A stretch of DNA of 64,000 bases from Aurifilum marmelostoma (lineage: Eukaryota; Ascomycota; Sordariomycetes; Diaporthales; Cryphonectriaceae). The translations under genes were made by a program, and so were the position numbers. The notes beneath the pieces are model-generated. The model did not search any database and was not told where the DNA came from. It saw nothing but the letters and a program-made list of their open reading frames with translations. Where the stretch lies: positions 1,922,001-1,986,000 of the forward strand of contig JAMXSV010000026.1 in NCBI GenBank assembly GCA_027559495.1. The letters are read 5' to 3'. Position 1 is the first letter of the stretch; each line of letters begins with the position of its first letter. This document shows, one piece after another, positions 1 through 11,975 of the stretch.

Positions 1-1570
1 GTCCGAGGCCGGAGCTACGGACGGAGGTCTTTCCAAGGGGGTGGGCTGGCTCGTGAACCCCCACTGCAAGGTCGACAACACCGTCCCCGAGAGGAGAAAG
101 ACGAAGCACATGTACCTCCGCCTGGACCTGCTCGAGGGAGAGCTCAAGGAGTGGTTCCACAAGGCCAGCAAGGACGGCGTCTGGAGCGCCAACAGCATCG
201 AGATCACAGATTCCTGGATCAACAGGGGGCTCAACCCTCGAGCCATCACTCGCGATCTGAGATGGGGCACGCCTATCAACAAGGACATTACCGGCCTGGA
301 TCAGGACATCTACGCCAGCAAGGTCTTTTATGTCTGGTTCGACGCCTGCATCGGCTACGTCTCGATAACCGCCAATTACACCGACGGCAAGAACCTGGAT
401 GGGAAGCTGTGGGAGAAGTGGTGGAAGTCTGACGACGTGGAGCTGGTCCAGTTCATGGGCAAGGACAATGTCCAGTGAGTGACAGCCCCCCATCAATTTA
501 CCCCGGCGGTGCGCAGACCCTGGAGCTGACCGCCCCCGTTCCCTAGGTTTCACTCGGTCATGTTCCCAAGCTCGCAGATCGGCACCAGAGATCCATGGAC
601 CAAGGTGCACAAGCTGTCCACGACCGAGTGGCTCCAGTATGAGGATGTCAAGTTCAGCAAGTCCAAGGGCATCGGCGTCTTTGGCAACAACGCCAAGGAT
701 ACCGGAATCCAGCCCGACATCTGGAGGTATTACCTGCTGTCGCGGCGCCCAGAGACGAGCGACAGCAAGTTCAGCTGGAACGAGTTCGTGGACGGCAACA
801 ACAACGATCTCCTCAAGAACCTCGGCAACTTCAACCAGCGGGTGCAAAAGTTCTGCCAGGCAAAGTACGAGTCCACCGTCCCCGACTACACCAAGTACAC
901 CTCGGAGAGCCTCGACGCGTACGTCAAGGAGGTCAACGCCCTGCTCAAGGAGTACAACGACTACATGGAGGGCACCAGGCTGCGCGACGGCCTGAGGATC
1001 ATCCTCTCCATCTCCGCCGTGGGCAACAAGCTCCTCCAGGACAACAAGCTCGACAACCGCCTGCTCACCGAGGAGCCCGACCGCTGCGCCGCCGTCATCG
1101 GCTACGCCCTCAACCACCTGCAGCTCCTCGCCTCCATCGTCGCGCCCTACATGCCCGCGACGAGCAAGGCCATGTTCGAGCAGCTCGGCCAGGAGCCCCA
1201 GCCTGCCATCCCCGACGGGTGGTCCGCAGACGCCCTCAAGCCCGGCCACAAGCTCGGCACGCCACAGCTCCTGTTCACGCAGATCCCCGCCGCCAAGGTC
1301 GACGAGTGGCGCGAGGCCTACGGTGGCGAGGAGGCGCGCAAGGAGAAGGAGGCCCTCGCCAGGGCGGCCGAGGAGAAGCGGCTCAAGAAGCTCAAGGACA
1401 AGGAGAAGAAGAAGGCCAAGAAGGCGGCGGCGGCAGCGACGACGACGACGACGACCAAGACCACTGAGGCGGGTGCTGGTGTTGAGGCGGAGGAGAAGAG
1501 GGAGGTGGCGGACCCGGCGATAGAGCAGGTCACGGAGGCGATTGCAAAGGCCGATGTCCACACGTCTTGA
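1..1570 (+). CDS. Methionyl-tRNA synthetase, cytosolic (5' end outside window)
   Basis: Charges tRNA-Met with methionine in the cytosol. The visible part is two exons, <2..474 and 547..1570, joined by a 72-nt intron (GTGAGT..CCTAG); splicing restores GKDNVQFHSVMFP, the conserved class I MetRS segment, across a split CAG codon. About 498 residues are visible. The KMSKS-loop appears as KFSKSKG (650-670), followed by the helical anticodon-binding domain with the usual WRYYLLSRRPE and NLGNFNQR blocks. After it comes an about 80-residue Lys/Ala/Glu-rich tail with a short poly-Thr run, expected to be a charged extension rather than an EMAPII-type domain. The Rossmann fold with the HIGH motif must lie upstream of the window. 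AATAAA at 1610 fits a poly(A) signal. Family assignment is certain; the 5' structure cannot be seen. Confidence 0.95.
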
Positions 1571-1609
1571 AGCCCACTAGATAGAGAAATAGAGAGTTGC
1601 AAGAAAGAC

Positions 1610-1615
1610 AATAAA
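1610..1615 (+). terminator. Candidate polyadenylation signal of the MetRS gene
   Basis: AATAAA lies 40 nt after the MetRS stop codon, in the 200-bp gap before the convergent 3' end of the gamma-tubulin complex gene. Signal by match only. Confidence 0.4.
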
Positions 1616-1771
1616 AGAAGGGCCTTTTTGTCTCATGTTGCATTCGAGATATTCATCGTGGGGTGTTCTGAACGGGTATAGGATTGATTGCTCCTTATTA
1701 TTATTTTTTTAATTTTTTTTAGAACATTTATATGTGCAGATACAGGAGTCATATACGAGCATGCATTCCGG

Positions 1772-4655
1772 CTATCTCGTCCCTCCCCTGAATCCCATCT
1801 CGAGCATATCGGCCAGCAGATCCCACTTGGCACCCGCTGCATCCGTCGAGGCGCGGGCCACACCGCGCAGGCCGCCCGTGATGAACCGCAGATGCCTGTC
1901 AAAGTCTGCTCTGACACCCGCTAGAATCTCGGCATACGTCTCGTGGTGGTGATGGTGCTGCTGCCGCTGCCGCTGCGCCACAGATGTCCCGGCGGCACTC
2001 TGACCACCTGTGAGGCCATCATCGTCGTCATCTTCCCCAAAGAGGATCGTCTCGTCCTCCTCTCGCTCCTTTTCCCTCGGGCTGACGTACACACCCCTCA
2101 GCGCGCTTGGCGGTGGTTGCTGCTGCTCCTCTTTTCTCATCCTGGCGCCGGGCCGTCGAGGCGTGCCGTAGTGTTGATGCTGCTGATACGCCGCGGATCG
2201 GTCCACCTCGCCCATGCGACCCTCGCCGTCATCCTCGTGAGCGCAGCGGCCGTCCTCCAGCCTGATAACTAGGTCGAGCACGTCCAGCACGCAGTCCTTG
2301 ATGGGCGCCAGCTTTGCGCCCAGACACGCCTCCTCCACGATACGCTTCGCGAAAAGAGCGTGGGTCTCAATCATGGCGTCAATGTCCTCGGCATCCTGAA
2401 GGCTGGAATGCATCTTGCTGGTCTCCGGGGCCAGGACAATGCTGGTGAGGTAGGAGTGCAGGTTGGTGGCGAACCAAAGGAGGCGGGCACGTACGGAGTA
2501 GTAGGCTTGCTGGTGGTCGTCTGCTTGGATGTTGGCCTGTGACTTGAGCAGGAGGGCGGATGAGGTGGTGAGGGTGGTGGCTGCGCGTCGGAGCTGAAGG
2601 AGGAGGGTAAAGAGGAGTTCATAGTTCGCGATGGCCTCCCTGGTAATGACGAGCCGCACGGGCCAGGCGAGCTTATAAGAGAGGCGTATGCCGGGCAGGC
2701 TGTTCCGAACGCTGCACCGAGCCTGCTCGGGATGGTCGCGAAAGATGTGTTCTGGGTCGACTGAGGCTGAGAGACGATAGCTCTCAATGCCTGAAAATGG
2801 CGACCATGCCTCTTGGGCAAGCTCAGTCAGCGTGAACCGGTCTGTCCAAGTAGTGCTCAAGGCGTCTAGACTTGCGAAGACGGAAGAGGTGAAGGTATCG
2901 ACCAGCGAGCCGTCGGACATGAAGTAGATGTGTTGCAGAGTGTCGAGGCTATCCCAGAGACCGCAGGACTCAAAAAGAATCCCTGACAGGTTTGAGGACG
3001 TGGAGAGGTGCTTGCTCTGCACCCAGCGGTCGAATGCAGCATCGAAGAGCTCTGAGAACGGCGCAAGTGCGAGGTCGGGAGGGCCGCAGACCGATGCAAA
3101 GTCTAGCGGCGGGTCTGGCAGGCGGAGGTCGTCGTCACTGGCGAGAAGCTGGAAGCGCCCAAGGTGCTTGAGCACGACTATGCTCTTGCCGGTGTTGAAG
3201 ATCTTCTTCACTGCGGGCTGTAGAAACCTTGGTGCATGTAGCTGACCTTCGTGTGACCTGCGAAGGGTGAACCTGTCACTCCAGATGTGACTCAGAGGCA
3301 CCGGTGCAGGAGCCTCGGCGACGAAGAAGGTCTTGTCTCCCGGAGTGAGTTCCCCTTCTTCCATCCACTGCCGGATGGGTCTGATATAAACTCTGAAGCA
3401 GTCGAAGAAGATTTCTCCGAGGTAATGGTAGGTCCGATCGTCACCGCTCAGCTGGGCTATACAAGTCGCGTCGTACAGCAGCTCCAGAAACCGGAACGAG
3501 TGGGCGTACCGCTCTTCCTGAAGCTGGCGGACAACATTCGACAGGCCGGCCAGAGGAACGAGATATGGCTTCAGCTCCTGCTGCAGAGCTATTAAGCTCA
3601 CGACCGTGTCCTCCTTGATCTCGACATAGCGCGCTTGAACCGATGCGATCTGCTTGTCAAAGGCCCTAAGGCACTGACACACCGAGTCTTGAAAGGCCTG
3701 CACCAGCGGGACGTCTTGTGTAGTCTCGCCGAATTTGCGGAGAGGGAGCAGCGTTCGCCCATGCTCGGCAAAGGAGTTGATGAGAGCTCGGTAGGTGTCC
3801 CACGACACATCTGAAAGCTGATACTTGGGCACTGGTGTGCAATCCGGCCCAAACAGATTGGTCGGCAGGCCGTTCAAGAGGAACAAGACTTCTCGCAGGA
3901 TCTGATACTCGGAGACGGGCACCTTCAACGGTCGACCCGACGCATCTCTGGGCTGAGCGTCATGACGCCATTGCTGGGCCTTTTCAATCTCCTGGAGCGT
4001 CGGCGGCTCGTCTTTGGGAGATAGAAGCAGAATGTCTACCGTTCTCTGGCCCAGGGCCGTGGCGCTTGACATGGACGTATCATCTGAACCTGCGGCTGGC
4101 GACTGAGAATCTGGCATCGCCTCATCTTCTGAACTGTCTGCAAAGTCGACATTCTTCCACAGACCGCGGTCTTGGGCCCAGCCATCCTCTCTGGCGATGT
4201 CCTCCCATCTCAGATCTACTCCCGGGTCCTGAGTCGCCTCACGTATTCGCGCGAGGGCGTCGAGACTGGACTTCTTCACAGGCTGATCGGATAGCTCCAA
4301 GAGGAGATGCAACACCTCAGGCGTCCATCTGGTCGATTGTACAGACAACGAGTCGAGCCTCTGCCTCAGCGCCTCTGACAGACCATCTCGGCCCACGACT
4401 GAGAACCTCTCGACGAGGCCCCGGAGCTGTGCCTCGACGGCAAACTGGTTGGTCTGGAGGTATGCGCGGTTCCTGATCCCACGCAAGGCACTCTCACGAT
4501 AGGACCTGAACAGCTGCGGCTGAGACTGTATCATAAAGGTTAATTACAATGTTCGTTGTATGAGTCGTCGCGGGCGCACTCACTGTAGACGAGGTGGCTG
4601 TGATGATGGTGACGAGCTCGTCGGTCAGGGCCCCCAACTCGGCGAGGAAAGCCAT
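1772..4655 (-). CDS. Gamma-tubulin complex component (Spc97/Spc98 family, probably GCP5)
   Basis: Structural subunit of the gamma-tubulin ring complex that nucleates microtubules at spindle pole bodies. Two exons: 4584..4655 (24 codons, start MAFLAELGALTDELV) and 1772..4525, with a 58-nt intron (GTGAGT..ATACAG). The downstream open frame also has an ATG at 4534, but this lies inside the intron and the spliced start restores an N-terminal helix typical of the family, so 4655 is preferred. Predicted length 941 aa. Recognisable are the GCP N-terminal grip region (VSEYQILREVLFLLNGLPT, about residue 230) and the following GRIP1/GRIP2 helical body. A roughly 100-residue low-complexity insert (poly-Q, poly-D, poly-H) sits before the last helical segment. 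It diverges from the mannosyltransferase gene across 720 bp. Family is firm; GCP5 rather than GCP4/6 is from the N-terminal pattern and overall size. Confidence 0.85.
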
Positions 4656-5375
4656 CTCTCAGATGGTCTGACAACGGCAATAGTGGCAGGCCGTTTCATC
4701 GCGACAGTCATGAGAAGCCAATCGAAACGAAATTTCTCATGATTGCTGGTCGTCAAAGGAAGAGAGGCAAGGAGATGAGACGCGTTGCGGAGGACACACG
4801 CGACTCGTGCATGTCGTCGCTGGCCCTCTCTTCTGGTAAAGAGGAAGGCGGCAGCTCTTGTGAAAGGGCTAGGCTGACACTATCGATAAGCACCTCTCCT
4901 TTGCTAGTAAAGCACCTGTAGCCTCATGTACCCTCTGCTAAGCACCCGGCCGTTGCACCGGTGGTACTATGCACATGGTGCTTAGGGCGCTTTTCGCTTA
5001 CCTTAGCCCCTATTCATCCATTCGTCCAATCCAGCCTGCTGTCATCTACGCTTTTCGACAACGCGCCTGGCCTGCGAGTGTCGCCGAAAAGCTACCACCC
5101 CTTTTAAGCTTGTACTCGAGGAACCTTTTTTTTTTTTTTTTTTTTTTAAAGTCCGTCCGTCCCACGAGCCCCTTCGTCCAACAAAGACCGCCAGCGCCAA
5201 CAGCCCGACAACACGGTCGTCTGAGCGCCCTGACCACCGTCAGCCATATCGCTTGTCTCGACGAGACGAGGCCATGCTGCGATAAAAGAAAAGAGGCCCA
5301 CACTTTGCCACCCGCGACATCACCAATTCCTGTTGAACCTCAAGCCTGCCACCCGCCGCCCCCCCCGCTGCCGCC
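4656..5375. promoter_or_regulatory. Divergent promoter region, gamma-tubulin component / mannosyltransferase
   Basis: 720 bp between two divergent start codons, with no coding potential that I recognise. It contains a T22 tract (5126-5147), typical of nucleosome-depleted fungal promoters, and one reverse-strand 10-base version of the ACCATAGTACCA motif at 4962-4971. Confidence 0.5.
5126..5147 (+). repeat. Poly(T) tract, 22 nt
   Basis: Uninterrupted run of T followed by AAA, 228 bp upstream of the mannosyltransferase start codon. Probably a poly(dA:dT) promoter element. Confidence 0.9.
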
Positions 5376-6826
5376 ATGGCTATCGCTCGGCCGGTCAGAG
5401 TCCTCGGGCTCGCCGCCGTCTTCATGTGGTGTTTCTTTCTCTACCAGATCTTCAGGCCTGGGTCTGGTATCAAGACGCCTCTCGGCATACCCAACAACGA
5501 GAGGGATCCGTTATTAGATCGTGAGCAGCTCTCCGGCCTCCCCCTCATCCTGCTGGCGACACAAAGCATCTCTGGCTGACTCTTGTACCTCTTCTCCCAT
5601 ATATAGCAACCGGCGAACCAGAAGGCATACTGCGCCGCGCAGGTCCAGGCTATGCGCCCGACGCAAAGAACCCGGAGCGCATCAATGCTACCCTGTTGGC
5701 GCTTGTACGAAACGAAGAACTGCAGGGCATGCTCCAGGCCATGAAGGATCTGGAGAGGACGTGGAACCATAAGTTCAACTACCCATGGACCTTCTTCAAC
5801 GATGTGCCGTTTACAGAGGAGTTCAAGAAGAAGACGAGAGAAGTGACGAACGCAGAGACAAGATATGGTACGAGAGCCCTGTGTGTTGTGAGATGATACT
5901 GGCCCTGCCGGGCACACATGAGTTCGCTGCTAATACGATATACCCTCTAATTGTGTAGAGGTCATACCGAAAGAGCACTGGGAGATGCCGTCGTGGATCA
6001 ACATGGACCTGTTTCATGAATCTGTCAAGATCCTGCAGGAGCACGAGATCCAGTACGCCGAACAAGTCTCGTACCACCAGATGTGCCGTTGGAACAGCGG
6101 CCTCTTCTACAAGCACCCGGCCCTCAAGGACACGCAATACTACTGGCGGGTCGAGCCCAAGGTGCACTTCTTCTGCGATATCGACTACGACGTCTTCCGT
6201 TACATGCAGGACCACAACAAGACCTACGGCTTCACCATCAACCTGTACGATGCCCCGGAGTCCATCCCCACCCTGTGGCCCGAGACGACCAAGTTCCTCG
6301 CCGCACACAGCGAGTATCTGCACGACAACAACGCCCTCAACTGGCTGGTGGACAAGGCGCGGAGGCCCGACCACAACGACAAGGCCAATGGCTATTCGAC
6401 CTGTCACTTCTGGAGCAATTTTGAGATTGGCGACATGAACTTCTGGAGGAGCCAGCCGTACGAGGACTACTTCAACCACCTGGACAGGGCTGGTGGTTTC
6501 TTTTACGAGCGGTGGGGAGATGCCCCCGTGCACAGTATCGCCCTTGGCCTGTTTGAAGACAGGAATCGCATTCACTGGTACGTCGTGGTGGTGGTGGTGG
6601 TGGTGTTGATGATGTTGTTGCTTTTGGAAGACTTGACCGGATTCATAGCTGACCAAATTATCGCTGCAGGTTCCGAGACATTGGGTATCAGCACATTCCC
6701 TTCTTCAACTGCCCCAACTCACCAAAGTGCAAGGGCTGCGTCACGGGCCGTTTTACCGATGGAGAATCGTGGCTGAACAAGGAGGACTGCAGGCCAAACT
6801 GGTTCAAGTTTGCGCACGCGGGCTGA
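5376..6826 (+). CDS. KTR-family alpha-1,2-mannosyltransferase (GT15, Kre2/Mnt1-like)
   Basis: Golgi type II membrane enzyme that transfers mannose from GDP-mannose onto O- and N-linked glycans of secreted and cell-wall proteins. Four exons: 5376..5520, 5607..5867, 5959..6577, 6670..6826, all with GT..AG introns and frame continuity, giving 393 aa, the usual KTR length. Residues 8-26 form a single hydrophobic anchor after a short basic N-terminus. The lumenal domain carries family blocks: NHKFNYPWTFFND, the EPKVHFFCDIDYD strand-loop, INLYDAPESIPTLWPET, and GYSTCHFWSNFEI, which holds the conserved acidic residue near the active site. The last exon gives the Cys-rich end (NCPNSPKCKGC) seen in the family. 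The start lies in a favourable context (CGCCATGGC). Family is certain; the exact paralogue (Ktr1/Ktr4/Mnt1) is not resolved. Confidence 0.95.
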
Positions 6827-7377
6827 GCTCGGCCAGATGAAACCCTGGTCGCCAAGGGGAAAGAAACCAACAAAACCAAGGCTTGTATTGTTTCATGGGA
6901 AAGGGGGGGAAGCGAATGGACGACAGACACCGGGAAGCTGTCTTTTTGATTGTGACGATACGCATGCGCGCACACACACACACACACACATATATATCCC
7001 CCATCACGCGTCGGAAGAAAACCTCGTGGATAGTTGCGAGAATGATTGCATTTTGGAGAGGGGGCACAAGGCGGAACACTGGTGTTTGGCGCCTGGGCGG
7101 GGGGGCATACTTCGCATCCGTTTGCGAAACCATTTATTCAGCACGGCAGGTTTTTTTTTCCTCTCTCTCTCTCGTTTTCTTTATCTTGTATAGACTGTGT
7201 GGAGGAGAAGGATTGAGAAGGGCGCTGGTTCGTGTAGGATGAACTCGAGAATGGCATGGTAGCCATTGCTCCAATGTGATGAATTTTTGGTCTCACCAGA
7301 TGAAGCGCTGTCTGTAATTTGAAAGTTTCCCGCGCACGGTGCCGAGACCCAGACGAAGCTCTTCATATCGGCACTTC
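6827..7377. other. Intergenic, convergent 3' ends
   Basis: 550 bp between the convergent mannosyltransferase and WD40 genes. A short CA repeat and a TATATAT run occur near 6965-6995. No gene seen. Confidence 0.5.
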
Positions 7378-8542
7378 CTATGCCGGACCAAAGACGGTCA
7401 CTGCCCCTGAGGTGCCTCCCGCACAGAACTGGTCGCCAAAGCCGGCCTCTCTCCAGGCAAGACAGCTCACGACATACCTCCGCTCCTTCTCCCTCCCGTC
7501 CCTCCCGACAACCCGCTTCAGCTTCTCCGTCCCCGCCGGACCCCAGGGCACATTGACCCTCGAGACCAGCTTGCCCGTCATGAGATCCCACACCCACAGC
7601 CTGCCCCCTTCCCCGTCCTCACCCGCCCCCTCGCCCGTCATCTCATCCCCGGCAACGACATACCTCTCCCTCCCGCCCAGCAGGCTCTGCACCCGCAAGT
7701 CCTCGTTCTTCCACGCCCGGCTGTCCCCCTCATCACCACCATACGTCCGCAGACAGGTCCCCGCATCCCGATCCATCAGCCTCACCCTGCTGTCCAGACT
7801 CCCCACCAGCACGGTCCGCGCGTCCTGCGAGAGACACAGGCTCGACACGCTGGCGCCCACCACGTCCGTCGTCACCCTGCCCATGCGCACATCATACGCC
7901 CGCACGCGCCCGTCCACGGACCCGCTGATGACCTCGGCCCCGCGCACGACCACGGCCGAGACGGCATCCCGCGCGTCGCTCAGCACCATGATGGGCCTCG
8001 CCCCGCCGCCACCGCCGGACTTGGTGTCCCAGATCCGCACCGTGGTGTCGAAGCCGCCCGACACGACGAGCGAGTCGCCCGCCCCGGCCATGGCCACGCA
8101 GTTGACGCGTCCCACGTGGCCCCCGGCGGCGTGGGTCAGGCGGCGGAGGGTCTGGGCGGTGGATACGTCCCAGAGGAAGACGGTGCGGTCGCCGCCGGCC
8201 GAGGCGAAGCGGGCGTTGTCGGTGGCTACGGCTAGGGAGAGGACCTCGTGGGAGTGGGCCTGGTAGGTCTGGATCAGGCGGCCTTCGGGTAAGGATGAGG
8301 TGGTGGTGGTGGTGGTGGTGCTTGTTGGGTTGGGATTGTAGAGGCGGATAGAGCGGTCTGCGCTGCCGGTGAGGATGTATGTTCCGGGCGAGGCAGAGTA
8401 GGCGAGGGCGTGGATTGGTCCTGGGAAGAGTTAGTTTGTGGGTATAACCTTGATTTGTGCATGTCTCTGGCCAGTTTTCTCTCACTTTACACGTACCATT
8501 TGCGCCCGTCAAGAAGGCTATGGGCTTGTATGGAAATGCCAT
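7378..8542 (-). CDS. WD40-repeat protein, MORG1/WDR83-like
   Basis: Beta-propeller scaffold. Animal MORG1/WDR83 organises MAPK modules and associates with the spliceosome; the fungal role is by analogy. Two exons: 8497..8542 (MAFPYKPIAFLTGAN) and 7378..8420, joined by a 76-nt intron; frames match and give 362 aa. Visible repeats include units ending SADRSIRLYNP, GGDRTVFLWDV, GGFDTTVRIWDTK, SVDGRVRAYDV, SLDSRVRLMDR and a last blade TSGAVTVFGPA. A poly-Thr stretch (ACC repeat) follows the first blade, and a Gly/Glu-rich loop interrupts the later part. It diverges from the thioesterase gene by 590 bp. The MORG1 assignment rests on repeat order and size; another small WD40 protein is possible. 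Confidence 0.8.
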
Positions 8543-9132
8543 CTAGAGATAGTGCCTGAGGTCGCCATGACCTCGTGGGGTTGGAGGTCGAAAAGGCGAC
8601 AATAGTAGGTTTTTAGGGTGCCATGCTGTGAGTGGGGGAAGGATGTTTGACAGTGAAGGTTGCTCAGACTTGAGATGAGCAAGTAAGTGAGTGAAGCTCC
8701 TTCTTGGAACGTCCCCAGCCAAAAGGCATGCTTATGTAATGAGATGTGACTGAACCAGAACCCGGACCCGAACCCGAACCCCCATCCTGGTTTGTTGATG
8801 GGTAATTATATAACAAGCAACCAGTATCCAAGCACAGCCTTGGAGAATAGACTTGCTCGGAATGACTCAACAGGTGTATCATTATTATTGATTTCTCCCT
8901 CTCTCTCAGGCACTCACAGTTGAGAGAGGAGTTGAAGCTGCTCAAGCAGCTACTGCCCATACATTGTGGGTTGGCTGCCTAAACAGCACAGCCAATCCGC
9001 AACCCTGGCTGGCCCTATATACCTCCCAGCCTGCCCGTCTTATAAGAGGGTATATGCCCAGCTACATACACTTCCTCTGACCCTACCAATTCACAACATT
9101 TACCAAAAGATAAACCACATTACCCCCCCACC
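8543..9132. promoter_or_regulatory. Divergent promoter region, WD40 protein / thioesterase
   Basis: 590 bp between divergent start codons. TATAAGAG at 9041-9048 is correctly placed for the rightward gene. A degenerate run of AACCCG/AACCC units occurs near 8757-8782. No gene seen. Confidence 0.45.
9041..9048 (+). promoter_or_regulatory. TATA-like element of the thioesterase gene
   Basis: TATAAGAG 92 nt upstream of the ATG at 9133, in a CT-rich leader. Motif match only. Confidence 0.4.
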
Positions 9133-10098
9133 ATGACAAGCACACCCACCACCGCCGCCCCCACGATGAGCAAGACAAAGCGCAAACAAACCATCTGGCC
9201 CGACCCCCTAGTCATCCAGCCCACAACCACCCACACCCACACCATCATCCTCCTCCACGGCCGCGGCAGCACCGCCGAGCGCTTCGCCCGCGACCTCCTG
9301 GCCGCAAGGACATCCCCCGCCACCGGCAACAAGACCCTCCCCCAACACTTCCCCTCCGCGAGGTTCATCTTCCCCACGGCCAAGAAGCGCCGCGCCGCCG
9401 CATTGCGCCGCATGCCCATCAGCCAGTGGTTCGACCACCTCAGCATCCGCGACCCCTCGCTGCGCCCGCACCTGCAGCACGACGGCATCATGGAGACGAG
9501 CGAGTTCGTGGCGGGGCTGGTGGACCGGGAGGCGGCGGAGCTGGGCTGCGGCGGCGGGGCGGGGCGCGTGGTGGTCGGGGGGTTGAGCCAGGGCTGTGCG
9601 GCTGCGCTGCATGTCTTGTTGAATTATTATTATTGTGGGCGGGAGACGTCGTCGGGAGCGCTGGCTGGGTTTGTGGGGATGAGCGGGTGGTTGCCGTTTG
9701 CCGAGACTTTGGACCCGACGGCCGCGAGGGTGGTGGAGGGTGATGTCTTCTTTGGCTCTGATGGTGATGGTGAGGAGGACGTTGGCCGAGATGAAGCCAC
9801 AGCATCTCTTGACGACATCCAGAGGGCCGCAGTAAACACGGCTCGCGACATCGCCTGCCTACCGCCCCTGACCACCGCCCAAGAGGTCCTGTTCCCCGAC
9901 ACGCCCATCTTCCTGGGCCACGGAAGAAACGATGACAGGGTCCCCGTGAGGCTGGGCGAGCAGGCAAGACATGTGCTTGAAGCGCTGGGCTGCAAGGTCC
10001 GCTGGAGAGACTATGATGAAGGGCACTGGTATAAAGTCCCGGAAGAGATTGATGATATTGTCGAATTTTTGCGTGATGTCGTAAAGATAGGGGATTGA
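9133..10098 (+). CDS. Acyl-protein thioesterase / phospholipase-carboxylesterase family hydrolase
   Basis: Intronless alpha/beta hydrolase of 321 aa, somewhat longer than typical APT1-type enzymes (about 230). The fold begins with THTIILLHGRGS (residues 35-46, oxyanion loop). The nucleophile elbow is GLSQG with Ser152, the acid is Asp267 within RNDDRVP, and the base is His298 in DEGHWY, so the triad is complete. The block GFVGMSGWLPF is characteristic of the family. The extra length is a charged N-terminus and an insert (about residues 203-245, rich in Asp/Glu). Fungal members of this long subgroup are of unproven substrate; depalmitoylation or ester hydrolysis are candidates. The first ATG in a TATA-associated leader was chosen as start; an in-frame ATG occurs at codon 12. 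Confidence 0.88.
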   Translation: MTSTPTTAAPTMSKTKRKQTIWPDPLVIQPTTTHTHTIILLHGRGSTAERFARDLLAARTSPATGNKTLPQHFPSARFIFPTAKKRRAAALRRMPISQWFDHLSIRDPSLRPHLQHDGIMETSEFVAGLVDREAAELGCGGGAGRVVVGGLSQGCAAALHVLLNYYYCGRETSSGALAGFVGMSGWLPFAETLDPTAARVVEGDVFFGSDGDGEEDVGRDEATASLDDIQRAAVNTARDIACLPPLTTAQEVLFPDTPIFLGHGRNDDRVPVRLGEQARHVLEALGCKVRWRDYDEGHWYKVPEEIDDIVEFLRDVVKIGD

Positions 10099-11975
10099 TG
10101 CATCAGTCCTATGCCCCCTGAGAGCTGGCTCTTCATCTTGCATAGATCTTGTTACTTGCTTATACGTGTCTGTTTTAATCCTCTTTGTGATTCAGACAGA
10201 GATATCATGTTACAAGTCATGATATCAACTGATTACCAAGTCAGTATTGAAATGTCAAAATGAACAGATTAATCAAAGTACAACCCAGAAAAGAAAAGAG
10301 GAACAGAAAAGACACAGCATCACTTTTATTCACACAGTCTCATTATATCCACCAACATTGAAAAAGATGTATTACAACAACTCCGTCATATAAGGTATAC
10401 TAGGTCCTGTGGGTCCCAACAGATGTCTCGCTTCCATGCAGAGCAGCTGTTGTCAATTTCTTCTCTCTCTTGACTTTTTTTTATGTGCGTGATGGTACTA
10501 ATGATGATGATGATGCATCGCAATGCTCCTTTCCTACCATGGAAACAACTCCCTTGTGATGTACAGAACGAAATTTGAAAGAAAAAAAAAAAATACAGGA
10601 AAAAAAATAGAGGTTAGGTTGCCCTTGTGATTGTTTCTCTTCCAGCATGATGACAACGATGACAACAACAACAACAACAAGATACAAAAGCACGGATGGC
10701 TTGGACCTATACAGCCTTCCGTCACCATCTTCTCTCCGGCCTCTGCTTGGGAACGGTAAAAGTGAGAAAAAACGCCGGCTAGATGCGATGAGAGAAACAA
10801 AAAGCAATAAGACTGTATGAGGAATTGGGGGACATCCCTGAATAAAGCATAGTGATACAGCTCAAGATGTTGATGTGCCAGATGAGATGAGAAATGAGAG
10901 GTCGGCTTGCCCGCTCGCCGATGAGGTGGTGGCGGCGGCTTGGGTGCACTCGCCAGAAGGGTCGGTCAACTTGGAACGGTGGGGTGGATCGTTGTCGTGT
11001 GATATCGCCCAGAGGCTACACAGATCTGCCATATAGCCTCGCCCCCCCTCCCAAACACCTGGGCCGGAAATCTGGCTGCCGGCCCCTGGTGGAGTAGCCC
11101 ATCTTCCCGCCCAGAGGCGGCCTTGTTGGTGTTGGTCTAGAACCTCCCAACAAGTAGAAACGTCGCTAAGTGGAGAGCAAGTCGCAGAGGCTATCGGTCG
11201 GAACGGGTGCTGCGGGTCGGTCGGTGGAAAAGCTGAGACGGCGTCGATAGTATCAAGAATGTATGATGACACGGCAAGCAGATTGAATAATGACGAGAGG
11301 GTGTGAGAAGGGAGAGAGAGAGAGGGAGAGGGAGGGAGAGAGAGAGAAAGAGACATGCTTGTTCAGCCCCGTTCGTCAGGATCATTATCGGCTGGAATTA
11401 TCCCTTTCTGAAAAAGGAGAAAAAGATAACTCAGCCCTGAATGACTGGTCAAACGTTGCACTGCAGACCGCCACTCGATGACACCGGAGAGTATTCATCT
11501 CGCAAGCGTGCCCTCAGCTTTCCGATGGCGTGGTCTAGGGATAATGGGTAGCCACTGCTGGGGAGGAGAGGGTGAGAGAGCAATCAATGCCCCACCCCCC
11601 ACCCCCCGGCCCACGCCTCCCAGTTTGCTTTCTTCTTTCTCTGCTCTCGCCCGTCTGGCCGCCCATAATATTCAGCATCAGCCAGTCCCGGAGGCGCTCG
11701 TCCCGCCTGAAACAAGTACCGGTACGTGGCGGTTGCCAAAGGTGTTCCCGACGACGCCACAGCTGAGCGAGAGAGAAAGCGGGTTCGACCGTAAGCCAGA
11801 AGGGTTGTTTTCAGAATAGCGTTTAAAAGTGCGTCGCCGAGATGTGAGACTACCACACACACACTCTCTCTCACACCCACACGCATGGAAAGGGAGGCCA
11901 TCGGTTCTTCTTGTCGGGCTGGGGCGGCGGGGCATGGTGTATGCACATTTCTCGACCAATTATGCCGCTGTGAAT
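10099..11975. other. Intergenic region, no gene recognised
   Basis: 1.9 kb between convergent genes. It contains AT-rich 3' flanking sequence to about 10.8 kb (including an A13 run at 10579 and short poly-Val/Ile-type repeats GATGAC/AACAAC near 10650), and a GA/GGGA-rich run at 11311-11350. Open frames here are short and of low complexity. Confidence 0.5.
11311..11350. repeat. GA-rich microsatellite
   Basis: Imperfect GAGAG/GGGA run of about 40 nt downstream of the Zn2Cys6 gene. Confidence 0.8.
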